Assembly (NCBI GenBank): GCA_963848205.1
Contig: CAWKCV010000005.1
Span: 1 to 64,000, forward strand
Direction of reading: 5' to 3'
DNA length: 64,000 nucleotides
Source of the DNA: BOG-908 sp963848205
GTDB taxonomy: Bacteria > Pseudomonadota > Alphaproteobacteria > Acetobacterales > Acetobacteraceae
This document shows positions 60,463 to 64,000 of this stretch, piece by piece; the first letter of the stretch is position 1, and each line of letters begins with the position of its first letter. The notes beneath the pieces were generated by a model, which searched no databases, had not been told where the DNA came from, and saw only the letters and a program-made list of their open reading frames with translations. A program made the translations under genes and the position numbers.

Positions 60463-61215
60463 TTAAGTAAACGCGACCTGAAGCCGCTCCGCTCCCGCAT
60501 ACGCCGTCGTCACCCATCCCCCCGCAGGCACGAACGTCTTCCCCGTCCAAGAACCACACGTCACGATCTGTCCGGCACGCAGGCCGCCGGCCCACACCGC
60601 ACCTTCGTTGGCAAGCCACGCGATCAGGCGCAGCATGTCGCCGGCAGGATTGGCGGTCGCGATCTTCACATCGCCATTGCTGATCGTCTGCTCCACACGC
60701 GCAGGCACCTGGTGCATCGGGTCCCCCAACGACGCTGTAAAAGCTGCGATTTCTTCTCCGACGATAAAACCGCCCGATTGGATGAAGTCGGCGAGCAGTG
60801 CGAGGGGATTGGCGCGGTCTGGGTCGGTGAGGCGCGACTGCAGCAGCTCGATACCGGGATGGCAGCTTTCGAGTGCGGCCGCCATGTCGGAATGTGTGTA
60901 GGGGTCGCTGCGCGGCGGCAGATCGCGGCCGAGCCGGAAGCAGATTTCAGACTCCACTTCGCGCTGGGTGAAGATAGTGGAATTGATCGGTACACGAGCG
61001 GGGAAGAAGCTGTTCGCCGGCAGCGGCGCGCAGCTGATCGGGCCGTCCGGCCCCGGTGCGCCGACCTTCCAGCCGCCAATATCGCCCAGCTCGGCCATCA
61101 CCAACCGTTGCACGCGATAAGCCTGGCCCGCATCCGCCGGAATCGCGTTGTTGGGCACCTTGGGTCCGCCATTGCGGGCGGCCAGCAGCAGGCTGGCCAG
61201 CTCAATATCGGTCAT
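60463..61215 (-). CDS. 2-keto-4-pentenoate hydratase / FAA-hydrolase-like enzyme
   Basis: 250 residues of the MhpD/FAH-like fold. GGWKVGAPGPDG and EVESEICFRLGRDLPPR carry the metal-binding Glu pair (EVESE). GIELLQSRLTDP and IVTCGSWTGKTFVPAGGWV are also in place. It may hydrate 2-oxo-pent-4-enoate in meta-cleavage pathways, but no such cluster is nearby. It is divergent from ribF (57-base gap). Confidence 0.85.
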   Translation of the reverse strand: MTDIELASLLLAARNGGPKVPNNAIPADAGQAYRVQRLVMAELGDIGGWKVGAPGPDGPISCAPLPANSFFPARVPINSTIFTQREVESEICFRLGRDLPPRSDPYTHSDMAAALESCHPGIELLQSRLTDPDRANPLALLADFIQSGGFIVGEEIAAFTASLGDPMHQVPARVEQTISNGDVKIATANPAGDMLRLIAWLANEGAVWAGGLRAGQIVTCGSWTGKTFVPAGGWVTTAYAGAERLQVAFT

Positions 61216-61272
61216 CTTGTAAGCATGGCTCCGGTTTGCGTTTCCGGGGTCAATAGCTGACAACGCCGGCCT

Positions 61273-62202
61273 ATGCAGCTTTTCACGAATTGGGCCGGGC
61301 TGCCCGCGGCGTCTCGCGGGGCGACGGTGGCCCTCGGCAATTTCGACGGCGTCCATCTCGGCCACGCCCACCTGGTCCGTGCTGCCCATCGCGCGCGGCC
61401 GGAGCGCCCCCTGGCCGTGCTGACGTTCGAGCCGCACCCGCGCGAGCTGTTCCGGCCGGACGACCCGCCGTTCCGGCTGTCGCTCTCGGCCGAGCGTGCG
61501 GACGCATTGGCTGCACTGGGCGTCCGCATCGTCTATGAACTTGCCTTTTCGCACGAATTCTCGCTGCTGACCGCAGAGCAGTTCATCACCGATGTGCTGG
61601 TGGGCGGCTTGGGTGCCGCGCATCTCGCCTGCGGGCCAGATTTCGCGTTCGGCCACCGGCGCGGCGGCGACGTGGCGTTGCTGTCCCAACGGGCGGAAGC
61701 GCTGGGCATGGGCCTGACCGTGGTGCCGCCGCTGATGGACGGACAGGGGCCGTTCTCGTCCACGCGCATACGCAGGGCGCTGCAGGACGGCTATCCTGGA
61801 CGCGCGACGGCGGAACTGGGGCGGCCCTGGGCAATCCGTGGCGAGGTGGCGCATGGCGACGCGCGTGGCCGGACGATCGGGTTCCCGACGGCCAACATCG
61901 CGCTCGGCCGACATCTGGAGCCGGCGCGGGGAGTATATGCGGTGCGCGCACGACTGCCGGACGGCAGAAGCGTGACTGGCGTGGCCAATATCGGGCGCCG
62001 GCCGACGGTGAGCGAGGGGCTGCAGAGCCGGCTGGAGGCCCATCTGTTCGATTTCGACGGCGATTTATACGGGCAGGAATTGTCGGTGTCGCTGCATCGG
62101 TTTTTGCGCGAGGAACGCAAGTTTGCGGACTTCGACGAGTTGCGCGGGCAGATTGTGCAGGATGCGCAGATGGCGCGCGAGATGATGAGCGAAGAGCGAT
62201 GA
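61273..62202 (+). CDS. ribF: Bifunctional riboflavin kinase / FAD synthetase
   Basis: 309 residues. The FMN adenylyltransferase domain is at the N-terminus (VALGNFDGVHLGHAHLV; LTFEPHPRELF; later SSTRIRRAL), and the riboflavin kinase domain at the C-terminus (GRTIGFPTANIAL; VANIGRRPTV). It makes FMN and FAD. It is followed by a complete palindromic unit and ileS; ribF-ileS is a common bacterial order. Confidence 0.96.
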   Translation: MQLFTNWAGLPAASRGATVALGNFDGVHLGHAHLVRAAHRARPERPLAVLTFEPHPRELFRPDDPPFRLSLSAERADALAALGVRIVYELAFSHEFSLLTAEQFITDVLVGGLGAAHLACGPDFAFGHRRGGDVALLSQRAEALGMGLTVVPPLMDGQGPFSSTRIRRALQDGYPGRATAELGRPWAIRGEVAHGDARGRTIGFPTANIALGRHLEPARGVYAVRARLPDGRSVTGVANIGRRPTVSEGLQSRLEAHLFDFDGDLYGQELSVSLHRFLREERKFADFDELRGQIVQDAQMAREMMSEER

Positions 62203-62204
62203 GC

Positions 62205-62340
62205 AAGGCAAGAAAGACCTTTTCTTTTGAAAAAGGAAGCAAAAGACTTCTGATTGGCTGTCGCGGTGCTCGCGGTGAGCACACGACAGCGGAACAAGAG
62301 TTTTTTGGGTCCTTGTTGCAAAAAGGACTGCTTTCTTGTT
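62205..62340. repeat. Intergenic palindromic element, complete two-half unit
   Basis: Left: AAGACCTTTTCTTTTGAAAAAGGAAGCAAAAGACTTC, then GGCTGTCGCGG...ACACGACAGCGG (about 62257-62292), then AGTTTTTTGGGTCCTTGTTGCAAAAAGGACTGC. Different arm types flank one GC core. Confidence 0.9.
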
Positions 62341-62352
62341 TCAGGTGCACCA

Positions 62353-64000
62353 ATGACCGAACGTGATTACCGCGACACCGTGTTCCTGCCGAACACGAAA
62401 TTTCCAATGCGTGGCGATCTGCCGAAACGCGAGCCGCAGATACTCGCGCGCTGGGAACGTGACGGGCTGTTCGCGGCGTTGCGCGCGCAAGGGGCGGCGC
62501 GCACGACGAAATTCATGCTGCATGACGGGCCGCCTTATGCAAACGGCAACATTCATATCGGGCATGCACTGAACAAGGTGCTGAAGGATGTGATCAACCG
62601 CGCGCATCAGATGGCGGGTGCCGACGCGTATTACGTGCCTGGGTGGGATTGCCACGGCCTGCCGATCGAATGGCAGATCGAGGAGAAATACCGCAAATCC
62701 GGACGTAACAAGGATGACGTTCCGGTGCTGCAATTCCGCGCGGAATGTCGCGAGCATGCGGCGCATTGGCTGGGCGTGCAGGCGGACGAGTTCAAGCGGC
62801 TCGGCGTGTTTGGCGATTGGGCGAACCGCTATGCGACGATGGATTTTTCTTCCGAAGCGACGATCACCGCCGAGATACACCGGTTCGCCGCCAATGGCGC
62901 GCTGTATCGTGGCCTGCGGCCGGTGATGTGGAGCGTGGTGGAAAAGACCGCGCTGGCCGAAGCCGAAATCGAATATGCCGACCATACCAGCACGACGATC
63001 TGGGTGCGGTTTCCGGTGGTCTCCCCCGGGCCGTTCGAGGGCGACGACGTGGTCATCTGGACGACGACGCCGTGGACGATGCCGGGCAATCGGGCGGTCG
63101 CGTATGGGCCTGAGATCGAGTATGCGCGCATCGTCGTCGATGCTGTCGAGGAGGGCAGCCTGTGCAAGCCGGGCGACCGGCTGATCGTGGCGCTGGCGCT
63201 GTTGCCGCAATTCCTGGCCGATGTCGGGATCGCTTTGCACCATGTGGTCCATGTGCATCGGGGCGAAGAGTTCGCCGGTGTGGTCTGCGGACATCCGCTG
63301 CGCGGGCGCGGCTACGAACATGACGTGCCGTTGCTGGCCGGCGATTTCGTCACCACCGACCAGGGCACCGGTTTCGTGCATATGGCCCCCGCGCATGGCG
63401 AGGAGGATTTCGTTGTCTGCCGCGCGAACGGAATCGAGGTGCCCGAGACGGTGGCCGATGACGGCACGTATTTTCCTTGGGTGACGCTGTTCGCCGGCGT
63501 GCATGTGTTCCGCGCCGCCAAACCGGTATGCGAGGCGCTGATCGAGGCTGGACGCCTGGCAAAGCAGGGGTCGATCACCCATTCGTATCCGCACTCCTGG
63601 CGTTCCAAGGCGCCGCTGATTTTCCGGGCGACGCCACAATGGTTCATCCGCATGGATGGCGAGCAGGCGATACGCGCGCGCGCCTTGCAGGCGATTGCCG
63701 AAACCAGGTTCGTGCCCGAAGCGGGCCGCACGCGCCTGTCCAGCATGGTCGGCAACCGGCCGGATTGGTGCATCAGCCGGCAGCGCGCCTGGGGCGTGCC
63801 GATTGCCGTTTTTGTCGAGAAGCGCACGGGCAAATTGCTCGACGATCCGGCGGTGATGGCACGCGTGATCGCCGCATTCCGCGAGGAGGGTGCGGACGCC
63901 TGGTATGCGTCGCCACCCGCGCGCTTCCTCGGCAACGACTACGATGTCGACGATTACGAACAGGTGCGCGACATCGTCGACGTGTGGTTCGAATCGGGCT
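62353..64000 (+). CDS. ileS: Isoleucyl-tRNA synthetase, 3' truncated by window edge
   Basis: Class I synthetase charging tRNA-Ile. The frame is open from ATG 62353 (AGGTG about eight bases upstream) to the window end, 549 residues visible. The HIGH motif is GNIHIGHALN; the catalytic-core motif is VPGWDCHGLPIEW. The editing domain has VVIWTTTPWTMPGNRAV and a GTGFVHMAPAHGEEDF segment, and ISRQRAWGVPIAVF follows. The KMSKS loop lies beyond the window. No pause or frameshift seen. Confidence 0.98.
   Translation, partial: MTERDYRDTVFLPNTKFPMRGDLPKREPQILARWERDGLFAALRAQGAARTTKFMLHDGPPYANGNIHIGHALNKVLKDVINRAHQMAGADAYYVPGWDCHGLPIEWQIEEKYRKSGRNKDDVPVLQFRAECREHAAHWLGVQADEFKRLGVFGDWANRYATMDFSSEATITAEIHRFAANGALYRGLRPVMWSVVEKTALAEAEIEYADHTSTTIWVRFPVVSPGPFEGDDVVIWTTTPWTMPGNRAVAYGPEIEYARIVVDAVEEGSLCKPGDRLIVALALLPQFLADVGIALHHVVHVHRGEEFAGVVCGHPLRGRGYEHDVPLLAGDFVTTDQGTGFVHMAPAHGEEDFVVCRANGIEVPETVADDGTYFPWVTLFAGVHVFRAAKPVCEALIEAGRLAKQGSITHSYPHSWRSKAPLIFRATPQWFIRMDGEQAIRARALQAIAETRFVPEAGRTRLSSMVGNRPDWCISRQRAWGVPIAVFVEKRTGKLLDDPAVMARVIAAFREEGADAWYASPPARFLGNDYDVDDYEQVRDIVDVWFESG

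Noticed and set aside
2997..62340. Short peptides such as FFKKGLL or FFSSEKKALL at many gene starts and ends as a conserved protein motif
   Set aside because: They are translations of the palindromic DNA element in different frames, not a protein motif. Starts were moved inward accordingly for holA, rnd, the CgeB-like and YgjP-like genes.

Overview
The window is a high-GC chromosomal segment of an alphaproteobacterium, most likely from the Acetobacteraceae/Rhodospirillales. The assignment is inferred from gene order and gene content: leuS-lptE-holA, purE-purK, TrcR/DUF1013, DUF1192, metX-metW, bpt, ribF-ileS, and a GTTC-N7-GTTC SOS box at recA. No plasmid, phage or CRISPR signature is visible. 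Both ends cut genes: leuS lacks its 5' end and ileS lacks its 3' end.

Layout: 1-16 kb is housekeeping (leuS, lptE, holA, rpmE, hsp20, trcR, purE, purK, alaS) with a carotenoid-dehydrogenase-like oxidoreductase and a GGDEF/EAL protein. 16-24 kb holds a frameshifted Na+/H+ antiporter, icd, a dienelactone hydrolase-MFS pair, a decayed S53 peptidase, and a decayed PIN toxin module joined to a cytidine deaminase. 24-28 kb has recA with its SOS box, a CgeB-like glycosyltransferase, an O-antigen-ligase-like protein and a YgjP-type metallopeptidase. 28.5-33.3 kb has tRNA-Gly(UCC) and the K+ pump operon (small ORF, kdpF, kdpA, kdpB, kdpC; no kdpDE seen). 33-42 kb has two surface-glycan genes, an orphan Flp pilin, a hydrolase, an acyltransferase, a predicted catalytically dead HtrA-like protein and a penicillin-acylase-family enzyme. 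41-46.7 kb has bpt, an R. etli-type asparaginase, an aminotransferase, a broken GxxExxY gene and metXW. 46.7-52.8 kb is a copper-related island with two CopC/CopD sets on opposite strands, one CopD fused to cytochrome c, plus a DUF2946 protein and an outer-membrane-like protein. 52.8-64 kb has an amino-acid-ester-hydrolase-like enzyme, aspS, rnd, a DUF3089 hydrolase, a GT61 glycosyltransferase, a hydratase-like enzyme, ribF and ileS.

The most striking signal is a family of short nested palindromes at 23 loci between genes. Each has an A/T-rich hairpin next to the gene (arms GTCC/GGAC or CTTC/GAAG around T-run/A-run cores), then a CAAAAG/CTTTTG motif, then a GC-rich CGCTGTCGC/GCGACAGCG motif farther from the gene. 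Complete copies are mirror-symmetric units of about 100-140 bp. The arm variants are complementary on both sides, which argues for selection on structure. In several genes the element supplies the stop codon and C-terminal residues, or the Shine-Dalgarno-like sequence. I regard this family as the best candidate for something undescribed. Its function (bidirectional terminator, MITE-like element, or RNA/DNA structural site) is inference.
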